A stretch of DNA of 5,099 nucleotides from Victivallales bacterium (GTDB lineage: Bacteria > Verrucomicrobiota > Lentisphaeria > Victivallales > Victivallaceae), in NCBI GenBank assembly GCA_019038735.1, contig JAHOYW010000093.1, positions 1-5,099 on the forward strand, read 5' to 3'. The translations under genes were made by a program, and so were the position numbers. Positions 1 to 5,099 of the stretch are shown here, one piece after another. The notes beneath the pieces are model-generated. The model did no database searches, was not told the DNA's origin, and worked only from the letters and a program-made list of their open reading frames with translations. Each line of letters begins with the position of its first letter. The first letter of the stretch is position 1.

Positions 1-2
1 GT

Positions 3-935
3 ATAAAAGGACGTCCTGAGGGGGAATTAACTACGGGGATATGGCTTAAAACGATTAATGAATTACACGAATTAGGCAATAGTGTGATCGGTTTCACGGG
101 TGGCGAGCCTCTGCTACGTGTGGATTTGCCGGATTTGGTCAAAGCTGCGGTTGACAAGGGTATGGAAACCATTATTTTTAGTTCGGGCGCAGAATTTACA
201 CCGGAACGGGCACGGGCTTTGAGAGATGCTGGTTTGTGGGCTTTTTGTGTGAGTGTGGAATCTTTTGATGAGGATCAAAACTCGCGAATGCGTAACAATC
301 CTGATGCTTTATCTATAGCTAGAAAGGCTTTGGAATTATCCGTCGAAATGGGATTTTATACGATGATCGGCAGTGTTGCACGCCGTAGTTTTGTGGAAAG
401 CCACGAATACGAAAAGATTTATAAAGTTGCCCGGGGGATTGGAATAGATGAGCTTCGTTTAGTCGAGCCTATGCCGTGCGGTAAGTTAATTGATGCTGTA
501 GAAGATGATTTGTTGGCTCCTGAACACATCAAAGCATTACGAGAATTTCATGTAAAAATCAACAGTCAAGCTAAGCTACCTAAAGTTTGCGCTTTTAATC
601 ACATCGAAAGCCCTGAATATTTCGGTTGCGGCGGTGGCACTCAACACATGTTTATTGATTATAACGGACAAGTTTGCCCTTGTGATTTTACGCCAATGAG
701 TTTCGGCTGTGTTGAAGAACAGCCGCTTGCGGATATTTGGAAGCGCATGAGTGAGGCAATGCATAATCCGCGTCGAAATTGTTTTGTACAGAAAAACCAT
801 AAAATTATTCGGGAACATTATCATGAAGCTGGTGAATTGCCCTTACCTCCGGAGACAAGCGAAAAAATCTGTGAGGAAGCAGGAACTGAAGCATTCCCTG
901 ATTACTTCAAAATGGTTACCGGTCGCGATAAATAA
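3..935 (+). CDS. Radical SAM/SPASM domain protein, 5' end cut by window edge
   Basis: The reading frame is open from the left edge (first full codon at 3), giving 310 residues of a longer protein. The GTG at 84 is internal: the in-frame sequence before it (TTGIWLKTINELHELGNS) is good radical SAM protein and leads into the conserved motif GFTGGEP at fragment residues 30-36, which helps bind S-adenosylmethionine. The CxxxCxxC motif that binds the catalytic [4Fe-4S] cluster must lie just upstream of the window. The C-terminal part carries a SPASM-like auxiliary-cluster region: Cys196, Cys209, Cys225, Cys227, Cys236 and Cys260, with the typical FIDYNGQVCPC and the LADIWKRM helix. Such enzymes use a 5'-deoxyadenosyl radical, often to modify peptides or cofactors, but the substrate cannot be read from the sequence and no precursor peptide is visible nearby. 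The family call is firm; the specific role is unknown. Confidence 0.93.
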   Translation: MKGRPEGELTTGIWLKTINELHELGNSVIGFTGGEPLLRVDLPDLVKAAVDKGMETIIFSSGAEFTPERARALRDAGLWAFCVSVESFDEDQNSRMRNNPDALSIARKALELSVEMGFYTMIGSVARRSFVESHEYEKIYKVARGIGIDELRLVEPMPCGKLIDAVEDDLLAPEHIKALREFHVKINSQAKLPKVCAFNHIESPEYFGCGGGTQHMFIDYNGQVCPCDFTPMSFGCVEEQPLADIWKRMSEAMHNPRRNCFVQKNHKIIREHYHEAGELPLPPETSEKICEEAGTEAFPDYFKMVTGRDK

Positions 936-937
936 TC

Positions 938-1186
938 TTACATATTATCTTGGAGGTCTTTCTGGTGTTGATCTGAAAGATTTCTTACTTTCTTGATTGC
1001 CCGCCAGTTTTTAATACCTTTTTCAGAATTTGGTTTTCCGGGGGTGCTTTCGGGAAATACTGCTCTCTGAGTGGCGGCTGGAACTGTTGTGCTTTTGCTT
1101 TCCTTGTCAACTGATTTTTTCTGCAAAAGTTTGTATCCGCCAAAAATTAATGCTGTAATAATAATAATCCATATCAATGTTTTCAT
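938..1186 (-). CDS. Small single-pass membrane protein of unknown function (82 aa)
   Basis: I do not recognise this protein. It starts at ATG 1186 (complement) behind a good ribosome binding site and a strong sigma70-like promoter, which is why I treat it as real. Residues 4-18 form one hydrophobic segment rich in Ile and Leu, followed by a Lys-rich stretch (residues 19-30), a Ser/Thr/Pro-containing linker, and a polar, mostly basic C-terminal tail (about residues 55-82). There is no lipobox cysteine and no clear signal-peptidase site, so the helix is probably an uncleaved anchor; the positive charges after it suggest a cytoplasmic tail. It ends 2 bp from the stop of the radical SAM gene, tail to tail. 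Nothing ties it functionally to either neighbour. Confidence 0.68.
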   Translation of the reverse strand: MKTLIWIIIITALIFGGYKLLQKKSVDKESKSTTVPAATQRAVFPESTPGKPNSEKGIKNWRAIKKVRNLSDQHQKDLQDNM

Positions 1187-1193
1187 GATTTTA

Positions 1194-1197
1194 CCTC
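1194..1197 (-). promoter_or_regulatory. Ribosome binding site of the small membrane protein gene
   Basis: On the minus strand the sequence reads TTGAGGTAAAATCATG: a GAGG core (GAGGT counting the next base) with 7 nt between GAGG and the ATG at 1186. This is a near-ideal Shine-Dalgarno placement and is the main argument that the 82-codon frame is a real gene rather than a chance reading frame. Confidence 0.7.
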
Positions 1198-1231
1198 AAA
1201 TTTTTATTTGTTAATATAAGTTCTTAGTTCT

Positions 1232-1260
1232 ATTATAGTATAAGAATCAAATTCAAGCAA
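1232..1260 (-). promoter_or_regulatory. Sigma70-type promoter for the small membrane protein gene
   Basis: On the minus strand, -35 TTGCTT (1260-1255) and -10 TATAAT (1237-1232, exact consensus) are separated by 17 bp. Transcription would start near 1225, giving a leader of about 39 nt before the ATG at 1186. The -35 box lies within the left arm of the inverted repeat at 1249-1300, so binding there could repress it. Found by eye only. Confidence 0.65.
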
Positions 1261-1300
1261 ACCAAATCCAAATATTTTTTCTGCTTACTGGTTTGAATTT
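1249..1300. repeat. Inverted repeat spanning both divergent -35 boxes, possible operator
   Basis: The left arm (1249-1264) reads AAATTCAAGCAAACCA. The right arm (1289-1300) reads TGGTTTGAATTT, whose reverse complement is AAATTCAAACCA. The arms match except for four extra bases (GCAA) on the left. The core CAAACCA (1258-1264) and TGGTTTG (1289-1295) is perfect, with 24 bp between. Each arm overlaps the -35 box of one of the two divergent promoters. That position suits a regulator acting on both genes, but part of the match could come from the two promoters simply sharing -35-like sequence. Function is inferred. Confidence 0.4.
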
Positions 1301-1321
1301 TTGGGGGGATGGGCTTATAGT
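1293..1321 (+). promoter_or_regulatory. Sigma70-type promoter for the greA-like/phosphoesterase operon
   Basis: -35 TTGAAT (1293-1298) and -10 TATAGT (1316-1321) are spaced by 17 bp. Transcription would begin near 1328, leaving a leader of about 47 nt before the ATG at 1375. The spacer contains a T5 run followed by a G6 run (1303-1308). The promoter is back to back with the minus-strand promoter at 1232-1260, with the two -35 boxes about 32 bp apart. Identified by eye. Confidence 0.6.
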
Positions 1322-1374
1322 AAATGCTTACGTTTGTTATTTAAAAACCGAATAAAACATTGTGATCTATACTT

Positions 1375-3465
1375 ATGAGTGATATTGCTATTGAAGACTT
1401 GTTTATGACCGCGGCTGAAGATGCTTCTGCTGAGAACCTTGAAAAACTACTTGCCGCTTTGAAAAAAGTTGAGGACCCGGGTAATGACGAAATCGGCGAC
1501 GAACTCGAACTTATCTTTGGCGAGCTTGATGAAGATATGACTACAGATCAAGCGTGTTTCTGCTTGAATCTGGCACGGCTCAAGGTTAAAGATCATTCCA
1601 TATTCCGCAAAGTTTTAAGCGACGCGATTAAAAAAATACTTCCGCCTTATCTCAATCAACTTGGATTTTTGCGTGCTTTGGGATTGCGTGACCGTGATGT
1701 AAGTCTTAGCGAGATAACTTTTCGTTACGATAATATGCTTAAACTGAAAAACAATATGCAGATATTCTTTAAAAGCACAAAACGCTGGGGAATAATCAGT
1801 GATATTGATACTGTTTCCGCTTCCGTGGCAGTTAATTCCCTCGGTGGAGGCGCATTTGCTGTTCCTTTAGCGACGACGCTTAGCGAAGGTAAGATTTTTG
1901 AATCAAGCGCGCCTGCTTCAAAACTGGCGCGGATTACGAAAAATGGCGGTATTTCGAGCGCGGATTACCGAAGCCTTGCGGTGCAGAAATCTTTTTCCCC
2001 CCTGGATGATGCTACTATTGAAGAAATAGCTTACGCTACAGCCGTACCTGATGTCATGTCTGGAGATGAATTTAGAACATGGTGGGCTGCCAGCGGTAGT
2101 GCAACTGAACAAAAAGCTAAAGGACGTCAGTTCTTTGAAGCTCGTAGTTTAAAGGAATTGCATGTGCTCTTGAGTGAAAATATTGATTCAAAACTTAAGC
2201 TTGACGATGATGGCACCGAAAAGATGATTGCGTTTTTTGAAAAATTGAACCCCGCCGCGGCGGCTCGTGATGTTAAAGTGATGGCAGAATCTATTTCCTT
2301 GCTGGTTCCTCACGGAAACGACGAGCAATTGCGGGAAATCTTTGCGCCATTGATCAATAAAGCTACATTTTGGCCTGAAGACTTGGAGATGATACATCTT
2401 GATTCTTTAAACATCTGGGGCACGATCCCGGCTAAGCATGTTGTTAATATAGCTTATGCTATGAATTTAGTATTTTCAGATGAATACCTTGCCGCTTATA
2501 CAACTTGTCTGCCATTGCGCTGTTTGAATACCTTTGGCGAATTGATTGATGATGATTTGCTTTATGACGCAATCAAAAGTCTGCAGATGTGCAGTTGTGA
2601 TATTCTCCTGTGGATCTGGCGTAATCGAAAAAAGCATGACAAAGAACTGCTTGAATTGGTTTCTATCGAACAGCTTGCTAAAGCATTAAGTGATGATGAT
2701 CTACCCAAAGCATGGACTGGAGCCCAGAGGGATCTCAAAGTGCAATTGATGGATAAAGAAGATTTTCAAAAACATTTACTCAAGCTTGTCGGTGAAGATA
2801 TGTGGGTAGTTACTTCAATTCTCCAGACCGCTAAATTTTGTAGCGGTAATGAGCGCCAGAGTCTCTTGATTAAATTATCACGCCTCTCTCCAGAGCTACG
2901 CGAACATCTCGAAAGCGGAGCTGGACAAAAAACTCTTGGAAAACAAGCCACGAAGGATGCAACTCTGAAAGTTGAACCGCTATTTACCTCAATTAAATCT
3001 CACAAAGCTTTATTAAACGAGTTGGACGAACTTGTGAAGGTGCATATACCGGAAAATCGTGAATCCCTCAAGGTTGCGCGTGCGCACGGGGATTTTCGTG
3101 AAAATGCTGAGTATGACGCGGCTAAAGAACGCCGTAATTTTCTCAACAGGCGCCGGGATGAACTTGAACGTGATATCTTATTGGTACAGCCAATGGATTT
3201 TGAAAAGCAAAAAGTCGAAGAATATTCAATAGTAGGTTCAGCGGTAACAATCAAATTGGATTCTGGTAAAGAGGAGCAATATTTTCTGGTCGGTGCCTGG
3301 GATGGCAACCCGGATGAAAATGTTATTTCCTATAAAACTAGAATGGGGCAAGTTATGATGCATCATAAAGCTAAAGATGTAATTATTTTGCCAAATGGTG
3401 AAAAATGCACTATCTCAAAAATTGATAAATTACCCGAATCTGTTATCGAAAAACTAAGAGATTAA
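1375..3465 (+). CDS. greA: GreA-type transcript cleavage factor with a long N-terminal extension (696 aa)
   Basis: The last 150 or so residues are a complete GreA/GreB factor. A coiled-coil hairpin (about 543-615) carries the tip motif ARAHGDFRENAEY; Asp573 and Glu576 match the acidic pair (Asp41, Glu44 in E. coli GreA) that holds Mg2+ in the RNA polymerase secondary channel and drives cleavage of backtracked RNA. An FKBP-like domain follows (about 617-690), starting near GSAVTIKLDSG. Ordinary GreA is about 158 residues; here some 540 precede it, mostly predicted helical, with a probable small beta segment (RWGIISDID, 137 onward) and a WW pair at 236-237. Chlamydia and spirochaete GreA proteins have comparable extensions, whose role I do not know. 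The ATG at 1375 has no Shine-Dalgarno; ATG 1405 (Met11), behind a weak GAAG, is an alternative start. Probably co-transcribed with the next gene. The GreA domain is certain, the extension's function unknown. Confidence 0.92.
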   Translation: MSDIAIEDLFMTAAEDASAENLEKLLAALKKVEDPGNDEIGDELELIFGELDEDMTTDQACFCLNLARLKVKDHSIFRKVLSDAIKKILPPYLNQLGFLRALGLRDRDVSLSEITFRYDNMLKLKNNMQIFFKSTKRWGIISDIDTVSASVAVNSLGGGAFAVPLATTLSEGKIFESSAPASKLARITKNGGISSADYRSLAVQKSFSPLDDATIEEIAYATAVPDVMSGDEFRTWWAASGSATEQKAKGRQFFEARSLKELHVLLSENIDSKLKLDDDGTEKMIAFFEKLNPAAAARDVKVMAESISLLVPHGNDEQLREIFAPLINKATFWPEDLEMIHLDSLNIWGTIPAKHVVNIAYAMNLVFSDEYLAAYTTCLPLRCLNTFGELIDDDLLYDAIKSLQMCSCDILLWIWRNRKKHDKELLELVSIEQLAKALSDDDLPKAWTGAQRDLKVQLMDKEDFQKHLLKLVGEDMWVVTSILQTAKFCSGNERQSLLIKLSRLSPELREHLESGAGQKTLGKQATKDATLKVEPLFTSIKSHKALLNELDELVKVHIPENRESLKVARAHGDFRENAEYDAAKERRNFLNRRRDELERDILLVQPMDFEKQKVEEYSIVGSAVTIKLDSGKEEQYFLVGAWDGNPDENVISYKTRMGQVMMHHKAKDVIILPNGEKCTISKIDKLPESVIEKLRD

Positions 3466-3468
3466 TTT

Positions 3469-4314
3469 GTGAGTACTGTTTTTTTAGGAATGGATTTTGC
3501 TAAAGAAAAATTTACGCACCGTGCGGCACAATGGCGGCGTGTAAGCTCATACGGTCAGCGTCATGTACTTCGTTCAGGAGAGCTCGTGGATCTTGTGAAG
3601 TATGAAATTCCCGCCCGTCTTCCCGCCAATAAAGGCAAAAAAATATTGTGGTTTTCTGATTTGCACTTCGATAAAAAGCTGAAAATTGAAGAAAAAATCC
3701 TAACTGAAAGTTTAGAATTTATTAAGAGTATTAAACCCGACTATGTAGTTTTCGGGGGTGATACGACAAGGTATTCATCATATTTGCCGATAGTGCGGGA
3801 TTTTTTAAAATCTTTTCCTGAAGATTCTAAAAAGCTGGCAGTTTTAGGTAATTGGGAATATTCCAAACGCTGGTTGAAGTGTAAAGGCTGGAGGAATTTT
3901 TTTGAAAGTTCCGGATTCAAGCTCTTAGTCAATGAACCTTATGAGTCAAATGATTTTTTCTTCTACGGTATCGATGATCTTCGAAAAGGCACAGCATTAG
4001 GACCGAAAGAAGTCGCTGATGATAAAGAAGTCATTTTTTTAGCGCACAGCCCTGATGCTTTTATCCATATAAGCAATCAGGAAATACTGAAAAAAAGCAG
4101 TTTAGTTTTGTCTGGTCATACCCATGGTGGACAAATAAGATTGCCGTTTTTTGGAGCATTGCTCACTTCATCGCGTTACTGGCGGCACTTTGATTACGGA
4201 CATTTTGCAAATTCCTACAAAGGAAATATGATCGTTTCATCAGGTCTGGGCTGTTCAAGTATCCAGCTAAGAATAGCATGCCGTCGCGAATTAGTATTAA
4301 TTGATTTCGTTTAA
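3469..4314 (+). CDS. Calcineurin-like metallophosphoesterase, YkuE/YaeI type (281 aa)
   Basis: The dinuclear-metal phosphoesterase motifs appear in order: SDLHF (Asp64, His66), GGDT (Asp98), GNWE (Asn128), AHSPD (His193) and SGHTHGGQ (His217, His219). The GHTHGGQ ending and the length are typical of the YkuE/YaeI branch. The usual GNHE/GNHD is GNWE, with Trp129 where the conserved His sits. Relatives hydrolyse phosphoesters, and in Chlamydia the related LpxG cleaves UDP-2,3-diacylglucosamine in lipid A synthesis; the substrate here is unknown. Many relatives start with a membrane helix or Tat signal; none is present, so it is probably cytoplasmic or peripherally bound. The GTG start, 3 bp after the greA stop, has AAGAG 8 nt upstream (3456-3460); ATG 3490 (Met8) is a less likely alternative. 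The tight spacing implies translation coupled to greA. Confidence 0.9.
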   Translation: MSTVFLGMDFAKEKFTHRAAQWRRVSSYGQRHVLRSGELVDLVKYEIPARLPANKGKKILWFSDLHFDKKLKIEEKILTESLEFIKSIKPDYVVFGGDTTRYSSYLPIVRDFLKSFPEDSKKLAVLGNWEYSKRWLKCKGWRNFFESSGFKLLVNEPYESNDFFFYGIDDLRKGTALGPKEVADDKEVIFLAHSPDAFIHISNQEILKKSSLVLSGHTHGGQIRLPFFGALLTSSRYWRHFDYGHFANSYKGNMIVSSGLGCSSIQLRIACRRELVLIDFV

Positions 4315-4383
4315 AAGAAAAATCCTGAAATATTGCTTTATCGCTGCCTTTCATTCTCTGTTATTATTATCTTATTTTTTTGC

Positions 4384-4407
4384 TTAAAAATTCTTGTAAT
4401 TTTTTAA
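4384..4407. repeat. AT-only inverted repeat downstream of the phosphoesterase gene
   Basis: TTAAAAATT (4384-4392) and AATTTTTTAA (4398-4407) can pair over nine A-T pairs with one bulged base around a CTTGT loop, just after a T7 run (4375-4381). This is not a canonical GC-rich rho-independent terminator. It may act as a weak terminator or only reflect the AT-rich intergenic sequence. Otherwise 4315-4440 holds no gene or convincing promoter that I can see. Confidence 0.25.
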
Positions 4408-4460
4408 ATATGTACTAGATTGATAACTTGTCGTTATATATTGAATTTGATTGAAACCTT

Positions 4461-4476
4461 AATCCAAATTTGGATT
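4461..4476. repeat. Perfect 16-bp palindrome upstream of prs
   Basis: AATCCAAATTTGGATT equals its own reverse complement with no central spacer. Flanking CTT (4458-4460) and AAG (4478-4480) add three pairs around one extra T at 4477. A symmetric site of this size is typical of a dimeric repressor operator; with no loop bases it is less likely to work as an RNA hairpin. It lies about 130 bp before the prs start. Half of it (AATCCAAAT) recurs at 1265-1273 in the other intergenic region. Confidence 0.45.
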
Positions 4477-4479
4477 TAA

Positions 4480-4607
4480 GCTCTAGCTAGTTAAGAGCAA
4501 CCCGGAAGGTTCTGAACATCAAGACCTTAGCTCTATGTCTTGCCTGCTCTCCTCCTATTCCTCTGGTGGTTTAAGATTTTAATCGTAAACTTATAAAAGA
4601 GGATCAT
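4480..4607 (+). promoter_or_regulatory. Structured 5' leader of prs with competing stems (candidate cis-regulatory RNA)
   Basis: Several short helices are possible and exclude one another. AGAGC (4494-4498) can pair with GCTCT at 4480-4484, 4530-4534 or 4546-4550 (the last extends to six pairs, AGAGCA with TGCTCT). AAGGT (4506-4510) pairs with ACCTT (4524-4528), nested inside the 4494-4498/4530-4534 stem. The competing stem CAAGAC (4520-4525) with GTCTTG (4537-4542) uses part of the same bases. A pyrimidine-rich tract (4545-4564) follows. I do not recognise a known riboswitch class, and no strong promoter was found, so the leader's 5' end is unknown. The stems are seen; regulation is inferred. 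Confidence 0.35.
4559..4603 (+). promoter_or_regulatory. prs ribosome binding site within a possible sequestering hairpin
   Basis: The Shine-Dalgarno sequence AAGAGG (4597-4602) sits 5 nt before the ATG at 4608. TCCTCT (4559-4564) is perfectly complementary to AGAGGA (4598-4603). The two enclose a hairpin in which GTTTA (4569-4573) pairs with TAAAC (4586-4590) and GAT (4575-4577) with ATC (4582-4584) around a TTTA loop. Formed together, these would hide the ribosome binding site. The binding site itself is firm; the sequestration is a hypothesis. Confidence 0.5.
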
Positions 4608-5099
4608 ATGATAGAACCAAAGGATATTCGTGTCTATTCCGGCAGTGCTCATCCAAAGCTTTCTAAAGCTATAGCTGACTATCTTGAGATACCGTTGGGT
4701 AAAGTAAACCTTACGCGTTTCCCCGATGGTGAGATTTTCGTTCAATTTCAAGAAAATATTCGTAGTGCTGACGTCTTTATTATTCAGCCGACTTGTGCGC
4801 CTACGAATGAAAACTTGATGGAACTGTTGATAATGATAGATGCGGCGAAGCGCGCTTCAGCAGCGCGAATCACTGTCGTACTGCCTTATTTTGGTTACGC
4901 GCGTCAAGATCGCAAAGACCGTCCACGTGTTCCTATTACTGCCAAACTGGTTGCCAATCTTCTTGATGCTGCCGGAGCTAACCGTGTTATTACAATGGAT
5001 TTGCATTCACAACAGATTCAGGGTTTCTTCGATATTCCTGTAGATCATCTTTATGCCCGTCCGGTTATTGTTCCTCATTTGAAAGAATTAGTCGGAGAT
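4608..5099 (+). CDS. prs: Ribose-phosphate pyrophosphokinase (PRPP synthetase), 3' end cut by window edge
   Basis: This enzyme makes 5-phosphoribosyl-1-pyrophosphate from ribose 5-phosphate and ATP, the precursor for purine, pyrimidine, NAD, histidine and tryptophan synthesis; it acts in the cytoplasm as an oligomer. The first 164 residues of an expected 310-320 are present. Visible landmarks are the N-terminal [19 protein letters not shown] (37-42), [21 protein letters not shown] (from residue 93, including ATP-contacting and catalytic-loop residues), and the PRPP synthetase signature [16 protein letters not shown] (131-146) with His133, which places it in class I. The ATG at 4608 is set by the Shine-Dalgarno 5 nt upstream and by alignment of the N-terminus with the family. 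The leader at 4480-4607 may regulate it. It appears separate from the upstream operon, 293 bp away. Confidence 0.97.
   Translation, partial: MIEPKDIRVYSGSAHPKLSKAIADYLEIPLGKVNLTRFPDGEIFVQFQENIRSADVFIIQPTCAPTNENLMELLIMIDAAKRASAARITVVLPYFGYARQDRKDRPRVPITAKLVANLLDAAGANRVITMDLHSQQIQGFFDIPVDHLYARPVIVPHLKELVGD

Noticed and set aside
576..824. Antisense frame of 82 codons within the radical SAM gene
   Set aside because: It is fully opposite a well-supported conserved gene, has no recognisable product, and looks like a shadow frame. The same holds for the other antisense frames within the greA and phosphoesterase genes.
84..935. Reading the radical SAM gene as complete, starting at GTG 84
   Set aside because: The frame is open to the window edge and the residues before 84 fit the family. 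A start at 84 would remove the cluster-binding N-terminus and begin just before the GGEP motif.
936..1010. Rho-independent terminator after the radical SAM gene
   Set aside because: Only a 5-bp GAAAG/CTTTC pairing with no following T run was found, inside the convergent small gene. That is not enough to call a terminator.
1368..1373. TATACT directly before the ATG at 1375, as a -10 box for a leaderless transcript
   Set aside because: No -35 box lies at 16-18 bp, and a start 6-7 bp after it would fall inside the coding sequence. The TTGAAT-17-TATAGT promoter upstream is better.
3000..3308. Antisense frame of 102 codons opposite the GreA domain
   Set aside because: The sense strand encodes the conserved GreA catalytic motif. 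The antisense product is Ser/Arg-rich with no domain, as expected for a shadow.
4394..4421. TTGTAA (4394-4399) and TAGATT (4416-4421), 16 bp apart, as a promoter for prs
   Set aside because: Both boxes are poor and lie in very AT-rich DNA where such matches are common. I do not annotate a prs promoter.
4480..4607. Known PRPP or guanidine (ykkC-type) riboswitch
   Set aside because: I could not find the conserved ykkC-type blocks in this leader. The possible stems are different and short.
4533..4751. Antisense frame covering the prs leader and start
   Set aside because: It begins inside conserved prs codons, has no recognisable product, and runs through the structured leader.

Overview
The window (about 40% G+C by eye) carries five protein genes: two cut by the window edges and three complete. 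I recognise four by family. The two best lineage hints are a GreA domain at the end of a very long N-terminal extension, an architecture known in Chlamydia and spirochaetes, and a class I PRPP synthetase whose active-site stretch ([15 protein letters not shown]) looks to me like the Verrucomicrobia/Lentisphaerae/Planctomycetes form. I therefore infer a moderately AT-rich bacterium of the PVC group (Verrucomicrobiota, Lentisphaerota or Kiritimatiellota), with moderate confidence. No insertion sequence, tRNA, rRNA, CRISPR array or phage gene is visible.

Layout. 3-935 (+) is the 3' part of a radical SAM/SPASM iron-sulfur enzyme whose cluster-binding N-terminus lies upstream of the window. It converges, with 2 bp between stop codons, on a small gene at 938-1186 (-) for an 82-residue single-pass membrane protein of unknown function. 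The gap at 1187-1374 holds two divergent sigma70-like promoters, one for the small gene and one for the next operon, with an inverted repeat over both -35 boxes. 1375-3465 (+) is the 696-residue GreA-type protein. Three bases later comes 3469-4314 (+), a YkuE/YaeI-type metallophosphoesterase with Trp in place of the usual motif His; the two are almost certainly co-transcribed. The 293-bp gap at 4315-4607 begins AT-rich, then holds a perfect 16-bp palindrome and a segment with several mutually exclusive short stems, ending in a possible Shine-Dalgarno-sequestering helix. It leads into prs at 4608 (+), which runs off the right edge.

How the genes fit together. greA and prs serve core functions (rescue of stalled RNA polymerase; supply of PRPP for nucleotides, His and Trp). 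The phosphoesterase and the radical SAM enzyme have no assigned substrate. I see no multi-gene pathway or defence system. The most interesting material is the GreA extension, the structured prs leader, and sequence words shared between the two intergenic regions, which might mark a common regulator.
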